Shown: piece by piece, positions 1 through 6,433 of the stretch
Layout of the letters: every line of letters starts with the position of its first letter
Position numbering within the stretch: the first letter of the stretch is position 1
Assembly: GCA_964196045.1 (NCBI GenBank)
Contig: CAXMRH010000193.1
Location: 1 to 6,830 of the forward strand
Direction of reading: 5' to 3'
Length of the DNA stretch: 6,830 bases
Source of the DNA: SHLQ01 sp964196045
Lineage (GTDB): Bacteria; Actinomycetota; Acidimicrobiia; Acidimicrobiales; SHLQ01
The notes under the pieces: generated by a model
What the model was told of the DNA's origin: nothing
Databases searched by the model: none
Seen by the model: only the letters and a program-made list of their open reading frames with translations
Made by a program: the position numbers and the translations under genes

Positions 1-810
1 CCGATCCGCTTCGATTGCAGCAGCGTTCGAGTCGATGACATCTTGATAGCGGCCGCAGAGTACGTCGATGTGTGTCGGCATGTGTTCGAGGTGTCCAGCA
101 TGGGGAACGAGCCCGCGCAACAGGTCGCCCGCCGGAAGTGCAAGCTCGGGGTGGGGCGACATCTCCATCAAGTGCAGATAGAGGTGCAGCACGCCGGGGT
201 GAGCCTGGCCCGCTGCGGTGGCAATAGCTCGCTCGAGAACGTCCCGAGCCTCGACGGTGTCCGCGCCCTCCGCTGGCTGACCAGCCGCCAGGTCCCAGAG
301 ATCCCATGGGGTGCGGTTCATGAGCGCCTCGGCAAACAGCGATGCCACATCGAGGTCGTCAGAGTTCGCCCCGTACACCTCCCGCATCGCGGCTGCGTAC
401 TCGTCGGTCCATATCGAACTGTCACCGTCAGGCGTAGGAGAGGGGTAGCGGGCCGGCAAGGCCGCGATCAACGCGGCTTCGACACCCGTGACACCTCCGC
501 TGTCAGCAGCATTCAGGGCCGCCTGGGTTGCGGAGTAGCAGACCGAGATGGAGCTCGTTAGATCCACCTCGTCGAACGCCTCCCAGGGTTTGTTGTAGTT
601 CGGGCCGCTCGCATAGGCGATGCCCCATTGGGCCATTGCACAGTCGGGATCGGTTTCCAAGGCCCGCTCGAAACAACGCACCGCTTCCTCATGATTGAAC
701 CCATACGTCCAGATCAGACCGCGGTCGAACCACAGTTGGGTCTCAGCTGAAGACGTCGAGATGGCTCGGTGATGGTCGCCCAGTTCGTAGTAGTCCGAGT
801 CCGCTTTCAT
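1..810 (-). CDS. TPR-type repeat protein, N-terminal 270 residues (runs off left edge)
   Basis: The frame is open from an ATG at 810 to the window edge, 270 codons without a stop. Residues about 25-65 read as a tetratricopeptide-like helix pair (LWFDRGLIWTYGFNHEEAV, then CFERALETDPDCAMAQWGIA). Later come two conserved-looking histidine blocks: HPGVLHLYLHLMEMSPHPE at about 204-222 and GHLEHMPTHID at about 239-249, followed by another helical repeat (GRYQDVIDSNAAAIEAD). I know this combination (HPG..H.Y.H..E and GHL.HMP.HI) from a family of large bacterial TPR proteins, usually well over 400 residues, whose biochemical role is unknown to me. No signal peptide or membrane segment is visible, so it looks cytoplasmic. 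The start is supported by AGGGA eight bases upstream. It begins only 33 bases after the dehalogenase remnant, so it is probably the next gene in the operon. Function is not assigned. Confidence 0.85.
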   Translation of the reverse strand, partial: MKADSDYYELGDHHRAISTSSAETQLWFDRGLIWTYGFNHEEAVRCFERALETDPDCAMAQWGIAYASGPNYNKPWEAFDEVDLTSSISVCYSATQAALNAADSGGVTGVEAALIAALPARYPSPTPDGDSSIWTDEYAAAMREVYGANSDDLDVASLFAEALMNRTPWDLWDLAAGQPAEGADTVEARDVLERAIATAAGQAHPGVLHLYLHLMEMSPHPELALPAGDLLRGLVPHAGHLEHMPTHIDVLCGRYQDVIDSNAAAIEADR

Positions 811-818
811 TGGTTATG

Positions 819-823
819 TCCCT
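819..823 (-). promoter_or_regulatory. Ribosome binding site of the TPR gene
   Basis: The minus strand reads AGGGA here, eight bases before the ATG at 810. It is the clearest Shine-Dalgarno-like run in the 33-base gap and fixes the start of the TPR gene. No promoter-like elements or terminator hairpin are visible in this gap, which suggests read-through from the upstream genes. Confidence 0.6.
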
Positions 824-843
824 GCCTCGTCATCGAGTCGAGA

Positions 844-1164
844 CTAAACGGAACGCGCAATCGAGGCGAATGAAAGCTCTGACAGCGTCAGCCGGTCCAC
901 CAGTCGTTTGACTTGAGCCGATCTCTCCCGCCGGTTGCGCCTCTTGCTGTAGTCGCGTGTGTACGGGCAGACGCGGACACACACGGCACAGTCGCTATTG
1001 ATCTTCGACCAATACCCGAAGCACTTTTCACCATCGACGGACCACTTCTTGACCCCCTTGATGCTCGAGATGTTGATGGGTTGCCAGCTCGGCTCGCCAT
1101 GGGGAATTGCCTTCGCGGGACACTTGTCGGCGCAGCGGTCGCACTGCTCGCAGAACTCCTTCAC
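844..1164 (-). CDS. Reductive dehalogenase-like C-terminal double [4Fe-4S] fragment
   Basis: This 106-residue open frame begins at a GTG and contains two ferredoxin-type motifs: CX2CX2CX3CP at residues 5-16 (FCEQCDRCADKCP) and CX10CX2CX3CP at residues 48-67 (C48, C59, C62, C66). The linking stretch KKWSVDGEKCFGYW is the pattern found in reductive dehalogenases rather than in epoxyqueuosine reductase. The frame is closed upstream by a TGA at 1182-1180. The residues just before the GTG (AETFG) still fit the family pattern 'FGV.EFC', so homology starts upstream of the GTG and the gene piece did not arise as a free ferredoxin. After about residue 77 the sequence stops resembling the family and ends in an unrelated tail. 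If translated, it could bind two clusters but lacks the corrinoid domain they would serve. The GTG overlaps the stop of the upstream piece as GTGA. Confidence 0.7.
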   Translation of the reverse strand: MKEFCEQCDRCADKCPAKAIPHGEPSWQPINISSIKGVKKWSVDGEKCFGYWSKINSDCAVCVRVCPYTRDYSKRRNRRERSAQVKRLVDRLTLSELSFASIARSV

Positions 1165-1469
1165 CCCAAACGTCTCAGCTCACGACTCGCCTGGGCGGGC
1201 GGGCCCACGTCCACCTTTTCGCTGGCGCCGTCCCGCAACATCGAGAGCGGGTCGAGGAACCCATCACGCCGATCGTCGCCCTCGAACATCTCGGCGAAGA
1301 TGTCCGCTACATGCCACGAGGCGTTGCGGATCGTCTCGTCCCACCGCGAACGGGTGAACACATCGTTCACCTGGCTGAACCGCTCGAAGTCGGGCGTGAT
1401 GTGTGCGGGTTCGCGTTCGGGCTCTACCACGCTGCTCAGCCTGGCACTGCTACCGCGCCTCGCGAGCAT
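1161..1469 (-). CDS. Reductive dehalogenase-like N-terminal fragment
   Basis: This 102-residue frame from an ATG at 1469 starts inside the last codons of the dioxygenase gene (20-base overlap) and stops at a TGA at 1163-1161. Residues about 23-100 (from ITPDFERFSQVNDVFTR through RNASWHVADIFAEMF and DRRDGFLDPLSMLRDG to SRELRR) resemble the N-terminal region of cytoplasmic reductive dehalogenases. The match fades exactly where the corrinoid-binding core should begin. The start is uncertain: the ATG at 1469 has GGAG only one base upstream, which is too close, while tandem GTG codons at 1430 and 1427 follow an AGG/GAG-rich stretch and lie past the dioxygenase stop. The family-like sequence is downstream of both candidates. 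There is no signal peptide. It is unlikely to have enzymatic activity alone. Recognition is from memory of the family, so moderate confidence. Confidence 0.5.
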   Translation of the reverse strand: MLARRGSSARLSSVVEPEREPAHITPDFERFSQVNDVFTRSRWDETIRNASWHVADIFAEMFEGDDRRDGFLDPLSMLRDGASEKVDVGPPAQASRELRRLG

Positions 1470-2283
1470 TCTCCACGACCGCCACGCGGTGCATGACTCG
1501 GCGGTGGGGGAGATAGTCGGCAACCGCGTAATGTTGCGTGCCGCGGTTGTCCCAGATCGCAATGGTGTTCGGCTTCCAGCGAAGGCGAACGTGGTGCTTG
1601 GGACGGTTGATTCGATCGAAGAGCTCGGTCAGGAGGCGGCCACCCTCGGGAGCAGACAGGCCGATGATGAATCGAGTGAAGGATTCGCTGACATTCAGGT
1701 AAGGCCGCCCGGTGACTGGATGATGCGTCACCATTGGATGCACGGCCGTGCCGGCGTTCCTGTAAGCGTCGAGCACACCATCGTTGCCGCCATCGCGGTA
1801 CGCCGGAGTGCGAAAGGCGCCCATGTCGTGGACGGCCTCGAGCTCGGCGAGGTCGTCCTTCATGCCTGACGGAAGTGAGTCATACACCGAATACATGCTT
1901 GCCCAGAGCGTGTCACCGCCGGCGGGTGGAATCACCACACCCTTGAGAATCGAGGCGAACGGAGGTGTTGCTCGATAGGTCATGTCGGCGTGCCATTCGG
2001 CGGCGTCGGGAAGATCGTCGTCTTTCCATTCGATGATCACCACGTCGTCAGAGTCTTCGTGGGTGACATAGGAGTGATGGCGGGCGCCGAGGGTTCCCAA
2101 CGCACTGCCGAGCTCAGCCATCTTCTTCGGCGACAGATCGAGCTCGCGCAAGAAGATCACTTGATGCTCCATGATCAGCTCATGGAGTGCATCAGCCACC
2201 TCCGACGTGATCTCCGCGTGCGGATCGAGGCCGGTGATGTCTGCGCCAAGTGCGGGTGTGAGGCGGTCAGCGATGAGCGACAT
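1450..2283 (-). CDS. TauD/TfdA family Fe(II)/2-oxoglutarate-dependent dioxygenase
   Basis: This is a 277-residue cytoplasmic oxygenase that couples 2-oxoglutarate decarboxylation to substrate hydroxylation, close to the usual TauD length (283). All cofactor residues are visible. The iron triad is H98 and D100 in EWHADMTY plus H251 in IWDNRGTQHYA. The 2-oxoglutarate arginines are R262 and R266 in HYAVADYLPHRRVMHR, and T125 is in GGDTLW. The spacing H251-R262-R266 equals TauD H255-R266-R270. Substrate-specific residues do not let me choose between taurine, alkyl sulfate, chlorophenoxyacetate or another acid. I chose the ATG at 2283 because MSLIADRLTPALGADITGLD is the family N-terminus. In-frame starts at 2301 (ATG) and 2331 (GTG) would add 6 or 16 unconserved residues, and none has a strong ribosome binding site. 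It follows the second ATPase by 63 bases and is probably co-transcribed. The gene appears intact. Confidence 0.93.
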   Translation of the reverse strand: MSLIADRLTPALGADITGLDPHAEITSEVADALHELIMEHQVIFLRELDLSPKKMAELGSALGTLGARHHSYVTHEDSDDVVIIEWKDDDLPDAAEWHADMTYRATPPFASILKGVVIPPAGGDTLWASMYSVYDSLPSGMKDDLAELEAVHDMGAFRTPAYRDGGNDGVLDAYRNAGTAVHPMVTHHPVTGRPYLNVSESFTRFIIGLSAPEGGRLLTELFDRINRPKHHVRLRWKPNTIAIWDNRGTQHYAVADYLPHRRVMHRVAVVENAREAR

Positions 2284-2300
2284 GGCCAAAGAATAGAGCA

Positions 2301-2318
2301 TGTTCACGAAACTGAACA
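2301..2318. repeat. Small palindrome just upstream of the dioxygenase start
   Basis: The 18 bases tgttcacgaaactgaaca form an inverted repeat with six-base arms (tgttca/tgaaca) and a six-base centre, in the 63-base gap between the second ATPase and the dioxygenase. It could be a small operator or an mRNA hairpin affecting dioxygenase translation. Arms this short occur by chance, and one arm ends at an alternative ATG, so this is only a weak candidate. Confidence 0.2.
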
Positions 2319-2346
2319 CTCGTCCAGTCACTACATTTCGCGCTTG

Positions 2347-3348
2347 TCAGCTCGCGTCGACTGGGGCGGCCCACTCCACGAGATGGCACGCCGCCATATG
2401 TTCGGCGTCTCCGGGAACCTGGCGTTGCGCAGGAACCTCGCTGCTGCATTTGCCCTCGATGGCCACGGGACATCGAGGATGAAATGTGCAGCCGCTCGGC
2501 GGGTTGAGCGGGCTTGGTACGTCGCCCTGAAGAACGATCCGCTCGCGAGCGCGGCCCGGGTCGGGAATCGGAATCGCGGAGAGCAGCGCTTTTGTGTACG
2601 GGTGTGTGGGAACGCGGTACAACGACTCCTGGTCGGTCAGCTCCACGATGCGCCCGAGGTACATCACCCCGACTCGGTCACTGATGTGTTCGACCACCGC
2701 AAGGTTGTGTGCGATGAACAACAGTGTCAGATTGAGCTCACTTTGGAGCTCTTTGAGAAGGTTCAGGACCTGCGCCTGGACCGAGACGTCAAGGGCCGAG
2801 ACGGGCTCATCGGCGACCACAAGATCGGGTTTGAGAATGAGAGCTCGAGCGATTCCAATTCTCTGCCGCTGACCGCCCGAGAACTCATGTGGGTAGCGGC
2901 CGGTGTGGCTTGAGCGAATTCCCACGAGCTCCAACATTCGTTGTACTCGCTCGTGGCGTTCGTCCTTGTCCCCGACGCCGTGCAGGCGAAGTCCTTCGGC
3001 GATCGAATCGCCCACCTGAGCCCGAGGGTCGAGCGACGAGTACGGGTCCTGGAAGATGATCTGCATCCGTCGACGGAACGGCTTGAGCGCTTTGCCCTTC
3101 AGCTGCGTGATGTCGGTCCCGTCGAACTTGATCGTTCCCGATGTCGGCTCGATCAGCCGAACGAGAAGTCGGCCAAGTGTGGTCTTGCCACAGCCCGACT
3201 CACCAACGAGTCCCACGGTCTCGCCGCGGCCAATCGTCAGATCGACTCCAGCAACCGCGTTCACGGTACCGACCTGCCGATGCAGGACGCCGCCCTTCAC
3301 GGGAAAACCCTTCACCAGGTCCGTAATTTCGACGAGCGGCTCACTCAT
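2347..3348 (-). CDS. Peptide/nickel-type ABC transporter ATP-binding protein (OppF/DppF-like)
   Basis: A 333-residue ATPase that powers the importer on the cytoplasmic face as a heterodimer with the neighbouring ATPase. Walker A is GESGCGKTT at residues 49-57, the Q-loop glutamine is Q100 (IIFQDPYSSLDPR), the ABC signature is SGGQRQR at 157-163, Walker B is LVVADEP with catalytic E181, and the switch histidine is H214 (FIAHN). The C-terminal oligopeptide-transporter extension (about 248-325) has the usual THPYTKALLSAIP and cysteine-containing GCTFHPRCP region (C287, C293, C301, C321), which in relatives can hold an iron-sulfur cluster. The HRQVGTVNAVAGVDL opening and the QDPYSSL Q-loop favour OppF/DppF over OppD/DppD. 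The frame extends far upstream, but the ATG at 3348 is right: it has GGAGG six bases before it, and the family N-terminus begins there. It overlaps the preceding ATPase gene by eight bases. Confidence 0.96.
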   Translation of the reverse strand: MSEPLVEITDLVKGFPVKGGVLHRQVGTVNAVAGVDLTIGRGETVGLVGESGCGKTTLGRLLVRLIEPTSGTIKFDGTDITQLKGKALKPFRRRMQIIFQDPYSSLDPRAQVGDSIAEGLRLHGVGDKDERHERVQRMLELVGIRSSHTGRYPHEFSGGQRQRIGIARALILKPDLVVADEPVSALDVSVQAQVLNLLKELQSELNLTLLFIAHNLAVVEHISDRVGVMYLGRIVELTDQESLYRVPTHPYTKALLSAIPIPDPGRARERIVLQGDVPSPLNPPSGCTFHPRCPVAIEGKCSSEVPAQRQVPGDAEHMAACHLVEWAAPVDAS

Positions 3349-4372
3349 CGGACGCCTCCGAGTAGAGCCAACACCGAACGTCATGATCTGGTGCAACCTC
3401 CAACAATTCTGGTTCGTGTTCGAGGCAGATGTCGAGTTCATGTTGAAGGCGTGAGACGCACCTCGAGGCGAAGCGGCATCCCGGCGGGAGGTCGATGAGT
3501 GAAGGGACGATGCCAGGAATGGTGTCGAGCTTCTCGGTACGTGAGCCCAGTTTGGGAATCGAACCGATGAGGCCCTTCGTATACGGATGTTTTGGATCCT
3601 TGAACAACGTGTGCACATCGGTTTGCTCGACGACCTGGCCTGCGTACATCACTGCCACTCGGTCAGCCATTTCCGCGACCACGCCCAGATCATGGGTTAT
3701 CAAGATGACCGCGGTCTTTCCCGACTGCTGAAGCTCGCGCATGAGGTCGAGGATCTGTGCCTGAATTGTGACATCGAGAGCGGTCGTAGGTTCGTCGGCG
3801 ATGAGTAGTTCGGGTTCACACGCCAGAGCCATGGCGATCATGATTCGTTGCGCCATACCCCCCGACAGTTCATGGGGAAAAGCCTTAGCTCGCGAGACGG
3901 GGTCGGGAATTCCGACCCGTTTGAGCATGTCGATGACTCGCTCTTGCTCGACCGACTTGCTCCAATCTCGGTGGAGCTCGAACACCTCTTTGATCTGCGC
4001 TCCGGCCCGGTGTACGGGGTTGAGAGATGATTGCGGCTGCTGGAAGATCATCGACATCTGCTCGCCACGGAGATCGCGAACATCGTCTGGTTTCATGTCG
4101 GCGAGGTTCATGCCGTTGAAGAGGATCTCGCCGGCGACGACCTTGCCAGGATGGGAAACGAGTCCCATGATCGACAGGGCGGTCACAGACTTTCCACAAC
4201 CGGACTCACCCACGATGCCCAACACCTCGCCGCGGTCGACATGCAGCGAGACATTGTCGACTGCTGTCACCAACCCGTCTCGTGTATCGAACTGAGTCGT
4301 CAGTCCGCGGATGTCGAGCATGACCTCATTCGACGCCGGAGTTGGTGCGGGGCTGGATTCGGTCGATGTCAT
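3341..4372 (-). CDS. Peptide/nickel-type ABC transporter ATP-binding protein (OppD/DppD-like)
   Basis: A 343-residue ATPase, the partner of the OppF-like subunit. Walker A is GESGCGKS at residues 55-62, Q-loop Q111 (MIFQQPQSSLNPV), signature SGGMAQR at 170-176, Walker B LLIADEP with E194, switch histidine H227 (LITHDLG). The SGGMAQR signature and MIFQ.P.SSLNP are typical of the D subunit. The C-terminal family extension (HPYTKGLIGSIP, then PPGCRFASRC) has cysteines at 299, 305, 316 and 334, a possible iron-sulfur site as described for DppD relatives. The first 15 or so residues are a low-complexity Ser/Pro/Ala leader. The ATG at 4372 overlaps the stop of the upstream permease as ATGA and has no Shine-Dalgarno sequence, so translation is probably coupled. 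Substrate is set by the binding protein, not by this subunit. Confidence 0.96.
   Translation of the reverse strand: MTSTESSPAPTPASNEVMLDIRGLTTQFDTRDGLVTAVDNVSLHVDRGEVLGIVGESGCGKSVTALSIMGLVSHPGKVVAGEILFNGMNLADMKPDDVRDLRGEQMSMIFQQPQSSLNPVHRAGAQIKEVFELHRDWSKSVEQERVIDMLKRVGIPDPVSRAKAFPHELSGGMAQRIMIAMALACEPELLIADEPTTALDVTIQAQILDLMRELQQSGKTAVILITHDLGVVAEMADRVAVMYAGQVVEQTDVHTLFKDPKHPYTKGLIGSIPKLGSRTEKLDTIPGIVPSLIDLPPGCRFASRCVSRLQHELDICLEHEPELLEVAPDHDVRCWLYSEASDE
3355..3359 (-). promoter_or_regulatory. Strong ribosome binding site of the OppF-like gene
   Basis: The minus strand reads GGAGG six bases before the ATG at 3348. It lies inside the coding end of the OppD-like gene. It decides the start of the OppF-like gene over a frame that stays open 270 bases further upstream, and it is the best Shine-Dalgarno match I found in the operon. 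Confidence 0.75.
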
Positions 4373-5334
4373 CGGTTCAGTGTGGGGTCGAGGGCATCGC
4401 GTAGTCCGTCGCCGATGAGGTTGAAGCCGAGCACCGTGAGCATGATCGCGAGCCCGGGGAAGAACACCAGGTGAGGTGACGTGAACACTTGGTTGCGCTC
4501 AGAGGCCAGCATTGATCCCCATTCGGCGAGTGGTGGCTGCGCCCCGAGGCCCAAGAATGACAGTCCGGCGGCTTCCAGAATCGCCGTGGCGATGCCGAGC
4601 GTGGCGAGAACAACAAGCGGGGTCATCGCGTTGGGAATGACACGGCGCAGCAGGATTTGCCGAGGCGCAGCTCCCAGTGCACGGGCCGCGGCCACGTAGT
4701 CGGTCTCTTTGATTGCAAGCACTTGGGCACGCATGACGCGCGCATACGCGGGAATACTCACGACCGCGATAGCGATCAGCGCGTTGCGCAGGCCTGGGCC
4801 GAATACCGAGACGATCGTGATCGCGAGCAGGAGCGACGGGAAGCCGAGAACCACGTCCATGATCCGCATGATGATGTTGTCGAGCCAGCCGCCGGCGTAG
4901 CCCGCGACCGCGCCGAGCGATGTTCCGACCACGAGTGCAAGCGTGACGGTGAACAAACCGAGCGTGAGGCTGACCCGGCTGCCATAGACGATTCTCGAGA
5001 ACTGGTCGCGGGTGTTTCCGTCCGTGCCGAGGATGTGTTGTGGCAGTTCGGAGTCGCAGCCGAAGATGTGTACACACGGCGAGGCGCGTCGAGTGATGTT
5101 CTCGACCTCTCCGACGAGCACATCATTGGGGTCGAAGGGTGCAATGAGCGGGGCGAAGATGGCCACGAACACCAGGAACATGACGATCGTGAGGCCGATC
5201 ATTCCCGACTTGCGCCCGCGAAAGCGCTTCATCGCCAGGCGGCCCTGGCTGAGCGGCTTCTCGGTGAGAAGCGACTGGTCGGCTGCCAGAGCTTCCAGCT
5301 GTTCGATTGCTTGTTTGTTGGAAAGCATCGTCAC
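4369..5334 (-). CDS. Peptide/nickel-type ABC transporter permease (DppC/OppC-like)
   Basis: A 321-residue inner-membrane permease. After a cytoplasmic N-terminal tail (1-42, with the family-typical RFRGRKSGMIG) comes TM1 at about 44-66 (IGLTIVMFLVFVAIFAPLIA), then an extracytoplasmic loop leading to HILGTDGNTRDQFSR, then about five helices within 118-310. The cytoplasmic EAA loop that docks the ATPase is at about 214-235 (VAAARALGAAPRQILLRR), followed by the conserved GLSFLGLGAQPP..EWG and a C-terminal GDGLRDALDP. Length and order fit the C-type permease. Two cysteines, C87 and C93 (PCVHIFGC), lie in the first external loop and may form a disulfide. The GTG at 5334 overlaps the stop of the upstream permease as GTGA. 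AGGG sits four bases before that GTG and ten before the ATG at 5328, so either codon could be the true start. Confidence 0.95.
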   Translation of the reverse strand: MTMLSNKQAIEQLEALAADQSLLTEKPLSQGRLAMKRFRGRKSGMIGLTIVMFLVFVAIFAPLIAPFDPNDVLVGEVENITRRASPCVHIFGCDSELPQHILGTDGNTRDQFSRIVYGSRVSLTLGLFTVTLALVVGTSLGAVAGYAGGWLDNIIMRIMDVVLGFPSLLLAITIVSVFGPGLRNALIAIAVVSIPAYARVMRAQVLAIKETDYVAAARALGAAPRQILLRRVIPNAMTPLVVLATLGIATAILEAAGLSFLGLGAQPPLAEWGSMLASERNQVFTSPHLVFFPGLAIMLTVLGFNLIGDGLRDALDPTLNR

Positions 5335-6410
5335 TCAACCCTGATCGTCGGGTCGAGGTAGGCATAGGACAGATCGACGAGCAGGTTCACGACCACGTAA
5401 CCCGATGCGATCACCACCGTAAACCCTTGCACGATGGCGTAATCACGGCCAGTGATGGCGTCGAATAACGCGCGGCCTACCCCGGACAGGTTGAAGACCG
5501 TTTCGGTTAGGACCGCTCCGCCGAGAAGAAGGCCCATCTGCAGGCCAATGATTGTGACGACGGGCAGCAGCGAGTTGCGCAGCGCATGGTATCGAACAAC
5601 CCGGCCCTCCTTGGCCCCTTTGGCCCGCGCTGTGCGGATGTAGTCCTTGCCCATGACCTCGAGAAGCGAGCTACGGGTGATCCGGGCGATGATCGCGAGC
5701 GGGATGGTCGCCAGTGCTATCGACGGAAGGATCATGTGTTTGATCGCGTCGCCAAACACACTCCACTGGCCGGTGATGAACGCGTTGAAGATGAAGTGAT
5801 TTCCGATGAACTCATGGAGCTTCGCCCAGAACCCTTCCTCGCCAACATCCCATCCCCACCTCTCGTAGTACGGGTCAGACAGAGTGCCAGCCGACAATCG
5901 CCCGGAGGGCGGTAACGCCAACGGCGTGTCCTTGAGGATGACGGCGAAGAAGTAAGCGAGCATGAGGCCGAGCCAGAAGACTGGCATCGACACACCGACG
6001 TTTGCGAATGCCATCGTTGCGCTGTCGACAGCGGTGTTGTGTTTGCGAGCAGCGAGGACTCCGAGTGGCACGCCCACGAGTACAGCGATCACGAGCGCCG
6101 AAAATGCCAACTCGACCGTGAGCGGAAGTCGTTCGACCAAGAGCTGGTTGACCGGTTGAGAAAAACGAATCGAGTCGCCGAGGTCGAGTGTGGCGACGTC
6201 ACGCATATAGATGCCGAGTTGCACCAGGGTCGGTTCGTCGAGCCCATTGGCCTCGTTGAAGCGCATGCACCCTTCTGGCGTCGCCTGCTCCCCGAGCATC
6301 GCTGTACACGGGTCTCCGGGAATTGCCCGAATCAGAAAGAAAACGACAACAACGATCCCCACGAGGACCGGTATTGCTGAGAGGGTTCGTCGAACGATGA
6401 ATGAAAGCAT
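5331..6410 (-). CDS. Peptide/nickel-type ABC transporter permease (DppB/OppB-like)
   Basis: A 359-residue inner-membrane permease, partner of the DppC-like subunit. TM1 is at about 8-29 after the typical MLSFIVRRTLSAIPVL start. The external loop holds IRAIPGDPC and a FNEANGLDEP..VQ..IYM segment, both family features. Further helices lie at about 98-121, 139-160, 226-246, 283-303 and 327-350. The EAA loop is at about 257-281 (YIRTARAKGAKEGRVVRYHALRNS), and the C-terminus YAYLDPTIR is the family ending. It is somewhat longer than many DppB proteins because the external loop at about 166-225, starting at PPSGR, carries extra aromatic-rich sequence (YYERWGWDVGEEGFW). The ATG at 6410 is supported by the conserved N-terminus although no good Shine-Dalgarno sequence precedes it. 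It is separated from the binding-protein gene by a 76-base gap with a hairpin. Confidence 0.95.
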   Translation of the reverse strand: MLSFIVRRTLSAIPVLVGIVVVVFFLIRAIPGDPCTAMLGEQATPEGCMRFNEANGLDEPTLVQLGIYMRDVATLDLGDSIRFSQPVNQLLVERLPLTVELAFSALVIAVLVGVPLGVLAARKHNTAVDSATMAFANVGVSMPVFWLGLMLAYFFAVILKDTPLALPPSGRLSAGTLSDPYYERWGWDVGEEGFWAKLHEFIGNHFIFNAFITGQWSVFGDAIKHMILPSIALATIPLAIIARITRSSLLEVMGKDYIRTARAKGAKEGRVVRYHALRNSLLPVVTIIGLQMGLLLGGAVLTETVFNLSGVGRALFDAITGRDYAIVQGFTVVIASGYVVVNLLVDLSYAYLDPTIRVE

Positions 6411-6433
6411 GTCGGAACAGTTCGGAGACCCCC

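Larger units (their letters stand above)
844..1469 (-). pseudogene. Reductive dehalogenase-like gene, collapsed by internal deletions and frameshifts
   Basis: Two adjacent open frames together look like the two ends of one corrinoid/iron-sulfur reductive dehalogenase (RdhA-like) protein. The upstream piece (1469-1161) resembles the N-terminal region of non-respiratory family members. The downstream piece (1164-844) carries both 4Fe-4S motifs of the family. The frames differ by one base, and the join falls at about 1165-1185. Family members have roughly 200-300 residues between these regions, forming the corrinoid-binding catalytic core, and none of that is present. A second disruption is visible at the far end: residues typical of the family's C-terminus (RLKSNDWW) appear at 900-920 in a different frame from the iron-sulfur piece. 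No twin-arginine signal is seen. Without the cobalamin-binding core the product cannot be an active dehalogenase. An assembly or sequencing error is the main alternative. Family assignment rests on motif recognition. Confidence 0.65.

Noticed and set aside
43..561. 172-codon open frame on the plus strand
   Set aside because: It is the antisense of the TPR gene, which is open for 270 codons and carries conserved family motifs.
844..1164. Epoxyqueuosine reductase (QueG) fragment
   Set aside because: QueG also has a double 4Fe-4S domain, but the KKWSVDGEKCFGYW...DCAVCVRVCPY layout and the neighbouring N-terminal piece fit reductive dehalogenases better.
913..1869. 318-codon open frame on the plus strand
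   Set aside because: It lies antisense to the dioxygenase and dehalogenase pieces, whose motifs are clear on the minus strand. Its translation shows no recognisable domain; long antisense frames are common in GC-rich coding DNA.
1990..2913. 307-codon open frame on the plus strand
   Set aside because: It is antisense to the OppF-like ATPase and dioxygenase, which have full catalytic motifs. The translation is Arg/His/Val-rich with no family resemblance.
3349..3618. N-terminal extension of the OppF-like ATPase
   Set aside because: The frame stays open upstream of 3348, but it overlaps the OppD-like coding region, has no family similarity, and the ATG at 3348 has GGAGG at ideal spacing.
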